DNA from: Cacajao melanocephalus | Lineage: Eukaryota; Chordata; Mammalia; Primates; Pitheciidae | Direction: 5' to 3' | Length of the DNA stretch: 64,000 nt | Assembly: GCA_963573385.1 (NCBI GenBank) | Contig: CAUYLG010022154.1 | Coordinates: 1-64,000, forward strand | Shown: in pieces, positions 26,006 through 39,699 of the stretch | Numbering within the stretch: position 1 is the first letter of the stretch | How the letters are laid out: every line of letters begins with the position of its first letter | Notes under the pieces: model-generated | Seen by the model: only the letters and a program-made list of their open reading frames with translations | What the model was told of the DNA's origin: nothing | Database searches by the model: none | Made by a program: the position numbers and the translations under genes

Positions 26006-26435
26006 TTTGATCCAAGCATGAATGCTCTTCTGCTAGATAACCTCATGGCTCAAATGTCACCTGCTCAGTGTCATGGGATGACCTTCTAATATGAGGGTTG
26101 TCACTTTTAGCAAATAAAAATACAAGGCACCCAATTAAATTTGAATTTTAAACAGCATTTTTTTGGTATACACATGTCCCAAATATTGCAATTATTAATT
26201 GCTTGCCTGAAATTCAAATTCAACTGGGCACTCGATATTTTATCTGGCAATCTTATCCCTTGGCCAATGCACCTACACCCCTTCTCCATTCTCCAGCATT
26301 CCTAATCTCCTAACACCTAAAATAATTGATCATACTTAGTATTTATCTTCTGCTTCTTCCCAGTAAAATGTAAATTATGCAAGGGCAGGAGTTTTTATCT
26401 GTTTTACCCATTTAAGTGTTGCCAAAATGTACTAA
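26006..26435 (+). mobile_element. L2 LINE 3' end split by a palindromic element
   Basis: The left part 'ggctcaaatgtcacctgctc' runs to 'gggatgaccttctaat'. It resumes near 26266 with 'ccttctccattctccagcat' and ends in 'gcaagggcaggagttttta'. Confidence 0.65.
26100..26265. mobile_element. Palindromic MITE-like DNA transposon
   Basis: The arms at 26112-26148 and 26209-26252 are near inverted copies: 'cacccaattaaatttgaatt' against 'aaattcaaattcaactgggc'. They form a stem of about 40 bases around a short loop. This is typical of a small nonautonomous element. I cannot name the family. Confidence 0.65.
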
Positions 26436-26690
26436 AGGTGTATCACACACACACAAACTTTAGAATCTTACTATACATATACCTTCATATTATTCTTTTT
26501 CCTTAATCTTATTCCAAGGACATTTCAGGACACTTTTTTGTTTCTTTCAAACACATGATTTTCATGGCTATTTTGAAGTTGCCCAATTAAATGATCCAAA
26601 CCCCTATTAGAGAACATTTGGTTGTTGGAACTTTTTCTCCATTATAATTAATGCCCTGATGGGCAGCTCAGCAGGACTGCAGGTGCCTAA
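26436..26690 (-). mobile_element. L1M fragment
   Basis: 'cccctattagagaacatttg', 'gttgttggaactttttctcc' and 'attataattaatgccctgat' match the reverse ORF2 3' end of old L1. Confidence 0.65.
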
Positions 26691-26709
26691 GATTCTGCCT
26701 GCTCTAAAG

Positions 26710-26945
26710 CAGAAGAGATCTAGGAGTAATTCTGGCTATACCCTCTTACTGCCTAGGTGACTTTATAAAAGTCACTGACTCTTCTAGTCTCAGTCCCCGA
26801 GTTGTAAAATGAGATGCCAGTAGAACCTGGCTCTACTTGGTATGGTTTGAACTCAATAAGATGATGTATCAGGATTCCTGGTAGGTGCCTATACAGAGTG
26901 AGCACTCAGCAAGACGTGTTACTATTAGTATCATTCCCTAACCCA
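26710..26945 (+). mobile_element. MIR SINE
   Basis: 'cttactgcctaggtgacttt', 'agtcactgactcttctagtc', 'gttgtaaaatgagatgccag', 'gagtgagcactcagcaagac'. Confidence 0.8.
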
Positions 26946-27640
26946 ACACCTCTCCCTCCCTCTCTCCCCTCTTCCCTCCTCACCTTAGTAATTATTTCTA
27001 TGTATGAAACAGGCCAGATCTATCCATTTCCAAGCAACCATACTTCCTTCTTCCTAGGTCCGTAATTGTTTTCTCTATCCCAAGCCCACTGTCAGGTTAA
27101 TTCCTGCTGATTTAGGGACACCAAGAGAGATCAGATCAGCCTTTGAAGCTTTTCTGGACACTCAACATCTGCCCCCAGGCCCACGCTTGGTTAGAACCCC
27201 ACTTGAGCACCCACATTTTTCCCATCAGCACATTTACTGCCTTGCCATACAATGGCCTGGATGTTTGCTTTTCACATTTGATTGAGCACCTGCAGAAAAG
27301 CAATGTCTAACCTTCCCTACTTCCCTTCTAGGACTGATGAGAGCCTTCTTCTTCCCCTGCCCTGCACAAGCACGGGTTAGAGGGAGAATCCACTACCAAA
27401 AAAATCCCAGACATTTACTTGCCAGTTGTGGGCCTCTTCTCTGCCCCCGAACCTAGAGTTTAGTTGAGCATTATTCTTATTCTCCAAAGGAAGTGGTAGG
27501 TAGGGACAGAGTAGATGGTAATTGATATTTCATGGTGACTGAAAGACTTTTAAGTACCTATTTTTAAAAAAGCCAGTGATTCCATTACAATTTAAAAGAA
27601 AAGGAGAAAAATCGCCAAATGATAGTTATCACATAAAGAT
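26946..27640. other. Unassigned sequence
   Basis: A CT-rich patch lies at 26952-26985. The rest is ordinary unique-looking sequence. Confidence 0.5.
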
Positions 27641-28120
27641 AAGAGCCAGCACCCTGCTATGAGTTTGACCAGCAGGATTTATAATTCTGAGAATGATTCT
27701 GAAGATAGATATAATATTATCATTTTTCTAATTTTATTTATTTAGTTATTGAGACAAGGTCTCATTCTGTCACCCAGGCTGGAGTATAGTTAAAAACCAC
27801 AGCTCACTGCAGCTTTGACCTCCCAGGCTCAATTTATCCTCCTGTCTCAGCCTCCCAAGTTGCTGGGACTGCAAGTGGGGATCACCATACCGGGCTAATT
27901 TTAAAATATTTTTTTTTTGTAGAGATGGTGTGTCACCATGTTGTCCAGGCTGGTCTCCTGGGCCCAAGTGATTCTCCTGCCTTGGCCTCCCAAAGTGCTG
28001 TGATTACAGGCATGAGCCACCCATGCCCAGCTGATTCTCACTTTGTATATCAGTAAGGAGAAGTTTTCAGGGGAGGAGATGGGATTAGAATTCAAGGTTT
28101 TCCTGACACCCAAACCTCTG
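27641..28120 (-). mobile_element. MIR-like SINE split by AluJ
   Basis: Reverse MIR words after the Alu ('gatgggattagaattcaagg', 'cctgacacccaaacctctg') pair with weak MIR sequence before it. Confidence 0.5.
27733..28032 (-). mobile_element. AluJ element
   Basis: A minus-strand dimeric Alu: 'gagacaaggtctcattctgt', 'ggcctcccaaagtgctgtga', 'catgagccacccatgcccag'. Diverged. Confidence 0.92.
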
Positions 28121-28317
28121 CAGAAATTATGAATTTAAGGATGCACAATAGATGCTACGATGTAAAAGCAACTGGTTTTTCAAAAATGTTTTTGGGTTAT
28201 TTATTTATTGCAAAGGCATTTTATCTCCCTGCACATTTATGTAAGTGGCCCCATGAGTTGGAAGAGTTCTCTGAGAACCAATACATTCTGAAAGCAAGCT
28301 TGATACATTTACTTGTA

Positions 28318-28671
28318 CAGGTTGAACATCCCTAATCTGATAATCTGAAATTTGAAATGCTCCAAAATTGAAAAGTTTTTGAGTGCAACATAACACCTCA
28401 GGTGGAAAATTCCATACCTTTTCTTTCTGATGGTTCAATAGTACACAAACTTTATTTAATACACAGAATTGTTTAAAAATATACTGTATACAATTCCCTT
28501 CAGGCTATGTGTATAAGGTGTATATGAAGATATGAATTTCACGTTTAGACTTGTGTCCCATCCCCAAGATATTTCCTTATGTCTAGGCAAATATTCCAAA
28601 ATCAGAAAAAGTCAGAAATCTGAAACACTTCTCTAGTTCCAAGAATTTCAGATAAGGGAATACTCAACTTG
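28318..28671. mobile_element. Tigger2/MER8-like nonautonomous DNA transposon
   Basis: The left end reads 'caggttgaacatccctaatc' and the right end reads 'agggaatactcaacttg'. These are inverted terminal repeats. TA duplications lie at 28316-28317 and 28672-28673. The interior motif 'ttcaggctatgtgtataagg' fits the Tigger2/MER8 group. Confidence 0.8.
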
Positions 28672-28673
28672 TA

Positions 28674-29543
28674 CTTAGTAAGAACTGGGGATGAAGTCTT
28701 GGCTAGGAGACCCAAGGGATGCTCTGTATCTATTCATAAGAGGGTGGAAGTGGAAGCAGTCATGGTTTTGGCAAAGGGGCACAGAGGATGTGAGTTCGAA
28801 CTGGATCCTAGAAGGCTTTCTGAATGGAGTCTGGTGATGGTATCCTATCAAGGTCTTAGTAATTTGGGCATAGTTTCTGCAGAATCAAATTCCCCTGTAT
28901 TCAACAGGACAGCAAATGAAGACTATATTGATTTTCTGCTTAGATCGATAAATAAGATAAATTGAACAGAAGAGCTAACTACTGATCAGGGTGAACCAAA
29001 CATCAACATTTACTAAGAGCAGAGGGAGGAGAAACATAAATATCAGAAAAATGGAGATGTCAATAGAGCATTGGGGCAGTGGCTCGGTTTCCAGTTAAAA
29101 TGTATGTTTAAGGATTAATATTTTAGTCAGGTCTTTACATTAAAAAAAGGAGTGGAATTCAGTTATTACAATATAACTTCATTTAGTCAGACTGTGAGAA
29201 GACTGATTGAATTTTAAAAAACAATAAATGCCATCGAGTTCAAATGCATGGATATGATATGGCCAAAAAACCAACAAACAACAAAATACTGCATTGGAAG
29301 TCAGAAGATCTGAGTCACTAAGTGTCCTTGTTAAGGGCAGAAAATCACATATTAATCATATGTGTATTCTATTTGCCAAGCACAGAGCCTAGAATATAGA
29401 TGGAATCTTGGATTGAGTTGCATGGAGAGCTGATCCAGAGCTAAGGAATCAGGTAATAGTAGCTGATTTGGGAGGTGATTCCAGGAAGCAAGTGAGGGAC
29501 TGAGAATTGAGCCAAGAAATGGAGGAAAGCAAACAATGCTGCA
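28674..29543. other. Unassigned sequence
   Basis: A 98-codon open frame (28669-28965) starts on the transposon edge and resembles no family I know, so I treat it as chance. No repeat recognised. Confidence 0.45.
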
Positions 29544-30302
<759 letters not shown>

Positions 30303-30855
30303 GTGTGTTAATAAGTGGGCTACCAGGTGGGCAACAGGAACTCGATCTTTTTATGGTCTGAGAGACTGAATCTTGCCACGAAAGGGCAAGAAATCTGGCA
30401 TATTTTTCTACCAACTCCCTGTTCGTCCTTTGCTGTAGGGTTGCCTAAGGCCACCACTCCCTTAGCACTCCCCACTCACCCCCCAGAAAATAACCTCAGG
30501 CAGAGAGATTTAGGTGCAGCACACTGAAGCTCCAGGTGACAGCTGTCAAGGGCCAAATGTAGATGGGAAAGACACATGGCAAATGGTAATACCAGCCGAA
30601 GGACTGCAATATCAAGCTCTGTGCTTTGTGACAATTGCCAAGTCAGTCTCCTCTCAGGGCAATCAGGGTCTAACTCTAAAAAGAAAGGCTTGAATCTTCA
30701 CATTCTCTCTCAGACTGAGTGTCAGTAACTCTGAAAACCAGATGGTCAAACTCAGAATCAAGGATTACAGGCCCTTTAGGAGACTGCTTCTCACACAGAT
30801 AAAAATGATATATGATGAGCATTCCACGTGTTAGCATTTAACTGTGAGCTTTTCA
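30303..30855. other. Unassigned sequence
   Basis: No gene or repeat recognised. Confidence 0.5.
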
Positions 30856-31425
30856 AGTGCTTGAACATACACACAGAGATGTATATGTACTAAGTGTTCA
30901 CTGAGGCATTGCTTATAGTAGCAAAAAAAACTGAAAACAACCTAAATACTCTTCAATTAGGACATCACTGAATAAAACTGGCATATTAATATGCTGGAAT
31001 GTTCTCCTTCACTGAAAAGGAATCAACTGAATCTATATGTGTCACCATGAGCAGAGTTCAAAAAATATTGCTGAGAGTAAAAAAAAAAAATGCAAGACGC
31101 AGAATATTATATATAGTATGACACCATTTAAAAAAACATGCACACATTACAGCTTTCCTACGGGTAGGTTACATATTTGGAAAAGTATTTTTAAAGGACT
31201 GAAGTGACAATACGAACTCATTTAAACTTATTTTGGAAAGACCTGGAAAGACAAAAACCACATTTATATGAGTGGCTACTTTTGGGCAGGGAGAACAGGG
31301 ACAAAGACTTAATTAGCAATGACAAATGTAGCTGGGATAGTCAGTGATTTTAGTTATAGTGATATTGTTCTAATTTATGAAAGCAGAATTGATTCATGCA
31401 TTTTTTAGTGAACTTACAAAAAAGA
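30856..31425 (+). mobile_element. L1M fragment
   Basis: 'gtgttcactgaggcattgct', 'tatagtagcaaaaaaaactg', 'gaatgttctccttcactgaa' and 'gtatgacaccatttaaaaaa' follow ORF2 3' and 3' UTR order of an old L1. Confidence 0.7.
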
Positions 31426-31451
31426 AATGTCTAGTACATAGCCTGGTATCA

Positions 31452-31789
<338 letters not shown>

Positions 31790-32035
31790 AGTTTGGAAAA
31801 ATAGAGTCAGAAAGACCTGATGAACCTATTTAGAAAATAAACTTCTCTGCTAAGAGCCTCCACTTCATTTGCAAAGCTGACGAAACAGACCAACTTCACA
31901 AAGCTGGGTGTCCATAGGGCAACCTGTAGTGTCCTCTGTCTGGATCATAAATTTGCATTCACCTCCTGTTTATTCCTTGCTCTCTTATCTGTGTTTTTTA
32001 TATTTTAAGAAAGTGTTGAAATCATTCCTTTTATG

Positions 32036-32349
32036 TTTATTTATTTATTTTTTTTGAGACAGGGACTTGCTATGTTGCCCAGGCTGGAGTGCAGCGGCAT
32101 GTTCACGGCTCACTGCAGTGTTGATCTCCCTGGCTCAAGCAGTCCTCCCATTTAAGCCACCCAAGTAGTAAGACTAAAGGCATGTGCCACCACACCTGCC
32201 TATTTTTCATTTATTTATTTTTATTTTGTAGAGATGGGTCTCACTACATTGCCCTGGCTAGTCTCAAACTCCTGGGCTCAAGTGATCCTCTTTCTTGCCT
32301 TGACCTCCTAAAATGCTGGGATTTCAGGTGTAAGCCACTACACCTAGTG
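32036..32349 (-). mobile_element. AluJ element
   Basis: A minus-strand diverged Alu: 'gagacagggacttgctatgt', 'ctcctgggctcaagtgatcc', with a (TTTA)n-type tail. Confidence 0.92.
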
Positions 32350-32905
32350 TTAGTCCTCTATTGAGTTGAAAATTGAGGCTCCTGCCTAATCCCCATGGAA
32401 TCAGGAATGTGATTAAATAGTCTCAGTATTAACAAGGTTTTGATGTTTTCTTAATTGCCATACTGCCAGCTGATGTTGGAACTGAGCAACCGTTCAGCTA
32501 AACATGAACATATAATTTTACCCAGCTTTGTGGGCATCAGTGATTATCAATGAGGAGCCATTCCACAATTATAACACTAGGGGGTCTTCTCAAAGTCAAA
32601 GGGACATACCATATAGCTGAGTTATAACTGCTGGAGTTAATCCAATCAGGAGAAGCTGTTAGGCCAGACTGGCCTTTTCCACAATGGTGTCCAAAGGTGT
32701 CCAGGCCTCTTGCTTTTACACGGGCTGTTTCTTAGCCAGGGATTCTGTTATTTCTCCCAATATTCTCATGCTCACATCCTATTTTCCTTTAGGGTATTTT
32801 CTCCATGTTGCCTCCATGAATAAATTTCCTCTCCACAAATAATAATAATCATGAAGCATGCTTTGCAAAATTATACAGTGAGAAAAACCCAGCACAGAAG
32901 AATTA
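32350..32905. other. Unassigned sequence
   Basis: No family recognised. It may contain another old LTR or DNA transposon upstream of the ERV1 LTR. Confidence 0.4.
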
Positions 32906-33578
32906 TGACAGTGGAAGAAACCTGACATAACAAACTCCATCTTGCTTGTAACCTCCAAGCTATACCTGTTTATTCTTGGTGGAGACTATGCTAACCTCAG
33001 GACGAATTTAGTTTATAGTTTAACTTTGAAACAAAGATAATAACAGCTCCTTCCTGAAACAAAACCCTTCCTTGCTCGGGGACCGAACTGCCTTTGTGAA
33101 ACAAATTAGCTACTAGATTAAAAACTATGGCTCAGGAGTCATGCAGCCAGAGACCACAAGATTCCTAACCTCCCCAGTTGTTCCTGTATATAACATCACT
33201 GTTGTAAAACCTAAGATTGGTGTTTGAGGTATTTTTTCACGTCCTGCATTCTGATAGCCAAGCAGACCCATGAAAGTGGTTTATCTGGTATTGTGGTCCC
33301 TACCTAGGAACTGACTCAGCACAAGAAGACAAGCTTTAACTCCCTATTAATTTCATTCTCAACCCTACAAATCTGCATTTCCCATTCCCTAGGCCCCTGC
33401 TCATCAAACTATCTTTAAAAAACCTTAGCCTTCAAATTTTTAGGGAGGCTGAGTAATAAACTCCTCTCATATCACTTAGCTGGACCTGCATTTATTAAAC
33501 TATTTCTCTATTGCAAAACTGCTGTCTCAGTAAATGGACTCTGTGCAGAGGGCAAGAAGAACCTGTTGGGCAATTACA
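32906..33578 (+). mobile_element. ERV1-type solo LTR
   Basis: It begins 'tgacagtggaagaaacc' and ends 'gggcaattaca', giving TG...CA ends. A polyadenylation signal lies in 'gagtaataaactcctc' about 130 bases before the end. The possible 4-bp TSD atta/atca is imperfect. The class I assignment rests on the general layout. Noncoding. Confidence 0.6.
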
Positions 33579-33580
33579 AT

Positions 33581-33611
33581 CATGATGATGATGATGATGA
33601 TGATAATGATA
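33581..33611. repeat. (ATG)n trinucleotide tract
   Basis: About eight to nine ATG units with one interruption. Confidence 0.92.
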
Positions 33612-33750
33612 GTTACCATTTGTAGAGAGCAGCATTAGTTACCAGACACCATGCTGGATCCTCATCTAATCCTCATAGCCACCCTGAGAACTAAGCCTCC
33701 ATATTCCTATTTCACAGCAGAAGTTATCAAGGTTCAGGGAATGTGGAAGG
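33612..33750 (-). mobile_element. MIR fragment
   Basis: 'gttaccagacaccatgctgg', 'catctaatcctcatagccac' and 'ctatttcacagcagaagtta' match reverse MIR. Confidence 0.75.
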
Positions 33751-34478
33751 ACATGACAGAGGAGGGTTTGCCATTTTTCAGGGCTGATGCTTTTTGATAT
33801 TCTCCCCCCTCACCATATTTATGGCTGCCTGGAGTCTATAGTTTCTGTGATACATAATTGGTAAAGAGAGAAATCACGTTCAGGAATTTTTCTTGTTGAG
33901 AGCTATATTCCTAGGCTTAATCCTCAGAAATGAAAAGTTTAAAAATTAAAGTACAAGTCAGAGAGAAAAAATAGAGCCCTCTGTAATGATCTAAAGTAAG
34001 AAGTCGGACTGATTCTTCAAGGCAACACAAGCAGAATGGAGACAAGGCAGGAAGCCTGCCATTGATGCCAGCTCATCCTACAGGAAGGATGAGGAGGAAC
34101 TAAGCCATCGCCTCACCTGCTTCCTCCCTCCCTTTCTCCATCTCCCTCTTTCCTGGCCCCCTCTTTCTTCTCCCTCCACCTTCGTTTGGTTCTCAGGCTC
34201 CACAGGAAATAAGTGGGAGGGGATAGCACATTTACTTCGTGAAGCAATGAAGAGACTGCTTCTGTACAGGTTTTGTTTTGTTTTTGCCATAAGCTTGCTC
34301 CCAGCTTGCCAGGGGGTAAAACGTTTTACCATATCTAAGAATTTCTTTTTTTTAACTGGACTTCCTAAAAATGAAGAAAGAAATGCAAAAAATTTGTTCA
34401 AAGTTAAACGTAGAATGAGTGGTTGTGGTTGCAATTTTACCTAAATTCTGACTCCAAATCCAACTTCTGGCTACTGAT
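33751..34478. other. Unassigned sequence with CT-rich tract
   Basis: A pyrimidine-rich tract spans about 34119-34182 (CCCTCC/CTTTCT words). The rest is unassigned. Open frames on both strands here reflect the compositional bias. Confidence 0.5.
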
Positions 34479-34556
34479 TGTGTGTGTGTATGTGTGTATA
34501 TGTGTGTGTGTGTGTGTATGCGCGCGCACACATGTGTGCATGTGCATGTGTGTGAA
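34479..34556. repeat. (TG)n with alternating CG/CA segment
   Basis: A TG run interrupted by 'tatg', followed by 'cgcgcgcacaca' and TGCATG units. Continuous purine-pyrimidine alternation covers most of the tract. Confidence 0.95.
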
Positions 34557-34570
34557 AGTTGCATTATTCA

Positions 34571-34882
<312 letters not shown>

Positions 34883-35170
34883 GATTATAATGGAGCTGAA
34901 AAATTCCTGTTGCCTAATGACATTGTGACAGTCTGCATAACATTGTAACACAATGCATTACTCACCTGTTTGTGGTCATGCTGGTATAAACAAATTTACT
35001 GAACTGCCAGTTGTATAAGAGTATAGTACCTACAATTCATAAACAGTATATAATACCTGATGATAATAATAAATGACTATGTTACGTGTTTATGTATTTG
35101 CTGTAGTATACTATTGACCGTTATTTTAGAGTCTACTTCTACTTATGTCTTTTAAAAGTTAATTGTTATA

Positions 35171-35453
35171 GGCCAGGCACAATGGCTCATGTCTGTAATC
35201 TCAGCACTTTGGAAAGCCTGGATCACCTGAGGTCAGGAGTTCGAGGCCAGCCTGGCCAACATGGTGAAACCCCTGTCTCTACGAAAGATACGAATATTAG
35301 CCAGGCGTGGTGGTGGATGCCTATAATCCCAGCTACTTGGGAGGCTGAGGCAGAGAATTGCTTGAAACCGGGAAGTGGAGGTTGCTGTGAGCTGAGATCA
35401 CGCCACTGCACTCATCTCAAATAAATAAAAAATAATGTAAAATGAAATAAAAT
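35171..35453 (+). mobile_element. Alu with internal deletion, TSD clear
   Basis: It lacks the 'ccagcctgggcaac' block before the tail and has a shortened left arm. The TSD 'aaaagttaaYtgtta' lies at 35154-35168 and 35454-35468. Confidence 0.94.
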
Positions 35454-35513
35454 AAAAGTTAACTGTTAGAGGGCCTCAGGGATGTCCTTCAGGAGGTATT
35501 TCAGAAGAAGGCA

Positions 35514-35808
35514 GACCAGGCGCGGTGGCTCACACCTGTAATCCCAGCACTTTGGGAAGCTGAGGCAGTGGATCATGAGATCAGGAGTTCAAGACCAGGC
35601 TGGCCAAGATGGTGAAACCCCATCTATGCTAAAAAAAAAAAATGTAGGAAAGAAAGAAAAAAATATTAGCTGGGAATGGTAGTGGGTGCCTGTAATCCCA
35701 GCTACTCAGGAGGCTGAGGCAGAGAACTGCTTGAACCTGGAAGGTGGAGGATCCAAGATCACAACACAGCACTCCAACCTCTATAACAGAATGAGACTCT
35801 ATCTCAAA

Positions 35809-35843
<35 letters not shown>
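35514..35843 (+). mobile_element. Alu with long A-tail
   Basis: The middle A-rich linker is expanded ('aaaaatgtaggaaagaaag') and the 3' tail has about 29 A residues. The TSD 'agaaggca' lies at 35506-35513 and 35844-35851. Confidence 0.94.
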
Positions 35844-35846
<3 letters not shown>

Positions 35847-36469
35847 AGGCACTGTTGATTAGGAGATGACAGCTCCATGTGTGTTACTGCCCCAGAGGAC
35901 TTCCCAGTGGGACAAGATGCGAAGGTGGAAGACAGTGATATTAATGATCCTGACCCTGTGGAAGCCTAAGCTAATATGTGTGTATATGTCTTAGTTTTTA
36001 ACAGAAAAAGTTTTAAAAATAAAAATAGGAAAAAGGTTTGTACGATAAAAATATAAGGAGAGAAAATATTTTTGTACAACTGTACAATGTGTTTGTGTTT
36101 CAAGATGTGTTATATAAAAGTGTAAAGTTTAAAAAGTTAAAATGTTATAAAGTAAAAAATATACCATATCTTGGTGTACATTTTCTATGTTTAATGCACA
36201 AATACCATTGTGTTACAGTTGCCTATAGTATTCAGTACAGCAATCTGCTATATAGGTTTATAGCGTAGAAACAATAGGTTATACCACACAACCTAGTTGT
36301 GTTGTAGGCTTTATATACTATCTAGGTTTGTGTGGTACAATCTAGGATGTTGTCACAATGACAGAATCACCTAATGATGTATTTCTCAGAAGACATCCCT
36401 CTTTTAATCGATGCATGACTATATATCCTTTCGGTTCTGTTTTGTTTCTGGAGAACCCTGATTAGTATA

Positions 36470-37477
<1,008 letters not shown>

Positions 37478-37639
37478 CAGTATCTCCCATCTCACATGTA
37501 CCTCTTGCAATGCTACCTTGAGTGTCAGGGTCTCTTAAGAAATGGAAATAGTCCAGTCCTTTCTGCTGTAGGAAACAGACATAGGTACCATTCAACAGGC
37601 AGATTAATAATAGCTGACACTTCTATAGTAAAACTTGGA

Positions 37640-37790
37640 TATATCCTAGCCTGGGTGCTGAACCCACCTCCTCCTCTTCTGGATATGAGACATACTCTCT
37701 CTCTGGGCCTCAGGTTCCTTGTTGAGAAGGACTAAATGAGATGATATAGGGAAAGAGCTCAGCCCAGGGTGTGGCATGTGAGAGTCACAG
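37640..37790 (+). mobile_element. MIR fragment
   Basis: 'ctctctctgggcctcaggtt' and 'aaatgagatgatatagggaa' with 'agctcagcccagggtg' match the forward MIR 3' half. Confidence 0.6.
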
Positions 37791-38440
37791 GACTGTATTA
37801 ATAGTTTGACATTCCTTTTTTTCCATGCAAAGGCCTGAGGCCCAAAGGAAAGAGGTCTGAAAAGACCTGTTTACTGCCAGGCTGATGACCCCAGGATGTG
37901 CTTCACAGGCGACTGGCAAAGTAGATGGGCAAGAAGGGGGCCGGCTCTCACTTGCCTCCAGGTCTCTGCCAGGAACACAGTTCACACCCCTCCCTCTACT
38001 TTTGGGCTTGCCAATGCCCGATCACTGTTCATGTCTCAGATCATTAGTTGCATTTGAACACCTCCCCAAACAGTCTCCCAGGGTTGAGAGTTTCTGCTGC
38101 GTGCCACAGGGCCCCCAACCTCCTATCATCCTTGCCAGAATCAAGTCAGAATGTGAGTGCTATTTGTCCCTCTCATTCAACTGCACATGGATGGGGACAG
38201 GAGTAAAGACTCCCTTGCTTCTGGGGCGGCTCTAAGGCCTACCACAGGGCCTAGCATACATACAGTAGAAGTTGAGTAGCTCTGGGAAGTGTGTCTCTCC
38301 AGGACACAGGAGCATGAGGGTTAAGGCTGCAGAAGGCTCCTATGTCCTAGGGGCACACAGTCTCAAAGGGCTGCCTGATAGGATAGGACAGTCTGAAGAA
38401 TAACCATGGGGTAGCAGGTGGGACTGCAGAATGACACTCA
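37791..38440. other. Unassigned sequence
   Basis: Unique-looking and moderately GC-rich. The 116-codon open frame at 37885-38235 shows no motif or exon context. Confidence 0.45.
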
Positions 38441-38746
38441 CAGTCTGGTCAGGCTGTTCATACTCAAGAGGTTGTGCTGTGTTGTGGTTCAAGACCAGTC
38501 CTGGGAGCCAGACTTCCCGTTCTTCAATTTTGGACATGTTGCTTACTATCTATGGGACCTCAGACAATTTACTTAAGCCCCTCTGGGCTTTAGTTTCTTC
38601 ATCTGTAAAAGAGGAATCATGATGCTAACCATCTTAGAAGGTTGGAATTACAAGGATCAAATGAGTTAATTAATACATGTAAACCACAAAGAATGGCATT
38701 TGTCATAGTTGGAGTGCTATAGAAGTGTCAGTTATTATTAATCCAC
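38441..38746 (+). mobile_element. MIR SINE, near full length
   Basis: 'ggttcaagaccagtcctggg', 'tttacttaagcccctctggg', 'ttcttcatctgtaaaagagg', 'atgagttaattaatacatgt' cover almost the whole MIR. Confidence 0.88.
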
Positions 38747-39699
38747 CTGTTGAGTGGTATCTACATCTGTTTTCTATAGCAGAAAGGCCTAGGCCATTTC
38801 CATTTCTTAAGAAATTCACATAACAAACAGGATTACAAAAATAAACTCAAGATTAAGTCTGCATGATGAACATCTCTCAGTCCTTCTGGAGTGGCTCTGC
38901 ACTGTAGAAATTCATTTGGTGGTAATGTCACAGCTCTATATTTGCAGCCATTTGTGACTATGAGGCCCAAGCCAAATGCCCTTCCACCCTCCCCACCCCC
39001 CAACTCTCCTCCAAGTCCTCCGACGACACCTCTGTGGCCCTATTTTTTGGCAGAGAACGAGGAGCAGGCCTGGCCTTCTGAAACCCTCTCTACTCCTGGC
39101 CTTGGGGGCCTCTCGTCTCCACCTCCTTCCCTAGAGTCTTGGCTATTTCAGGAAACTGAAAAGACTGCCTAGGGAGCTAATCTTGAGCTTCACTTCTGGA
39201 GGGGCTGTGGGTGGGTAGGGAGGCAGATTTTCCTGTACAGAAGAGCGTGTGCTCCTTTTGAAATGTCCTAGCGGAAATAAATGTACAACCTATTGTATGC
39301 TGCCAGGAGCCACCAGCAGGAGTTGGTGTGATACAAAAGCGCCATTTGTAACAGCACAAAACACTTAGCACTTTAGCAAGACATGCACCATATATAAAAG
39401 GAGACGAAGGAGCCGACGAATCCACCAAGAAAGCTGCGTGCCCTGAATGCAGGGCAGCCAATCCCTACACCTCAACACGCAGTCTTTATCCTCTTAGCCA
39501 TGCTACCCTCTCGCTAGTGTAGAAGGGAGTATTTGGTCTCAGGAAAGGCCAGGTCGGTCTCCTTCATGTGCCTCCTGCTCAGTGGCTTGCCTTTGTCTTC
39601 CTAAGCAGACGAGCCGGGCCCGCCCCTCACATTCATGGTGTCCAGGGCAAGAAAAAAATAGATGCCAGTACAATAAGACTAAATATTGAAAAGCTATAC
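38747..39699. other. Unassigned, CpG-containing sequence
   Basis: No repeat was recognised across about 950 bases. It has more CpG and GC than its surroundings from 38960 to 39640. It includes a Pro-rich open frame (38891-39172) without recognised homology and a TATA-like site at about 39390. Confidence 0.45.
39389..39401 (+). promoter_or_regulatory. TATA-box-like motif, weak candidate
   Basis: 'catatataaaagg' fits the TATA consensus very well. It lies in non-repeat, CpG-containing sequence and is followed about 30 bases later by 'gaatccaccaag'. No transcript or exon can be seen downstream, and a 10-bp match can occur by chance. Confidence 0.15.

Larger units (their letters stand above)
34883..36422 (-). 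mobile_element. DNA-transposon fossil (probably Tigger group), host of two Alus
   Basis: Pieces at 34883-35170, 35454-35513 and 35844-36422 share one consensus order. They end with 'cgatgcatgact' next to ATA, compatible with a CAG...CTG-type end at a TA site. 'ccagtgggacaagatgcgaa' and the following 'gatgatcctgaccctgt'-like block look like the end of a former coding region. I am not certain of the family name. Confidence 0.6.

Noticed and set aside
28669..28965. 98-codon plus-strand open frame
   Set aside because: It starts at the edge of a Tigger-like element, has no recognised motif, no upstream promoter and no splice context. The length is within chance for this much DNA.
30303..30855. 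Possible tRNA or small RNA gene in the gaps between repeats
   Set aside because: I saw no A/B-box pair with a cloverleaf outside Alu/MIR bodies, here or in other gaps. A covariance-model scan would be decisive.
37885..38235. 116-codon open frame
   Set aside because: No domain, no codon-bias signal that I could judge, and antisense frames of similar length overlap it.
38891..39172. Proline-rich 93-codon frame
   Set aside because: The proline content comes from a CCTCC-rich stretch. No known family or exon boundary was seen. Conservation testing would be needed to revive it.
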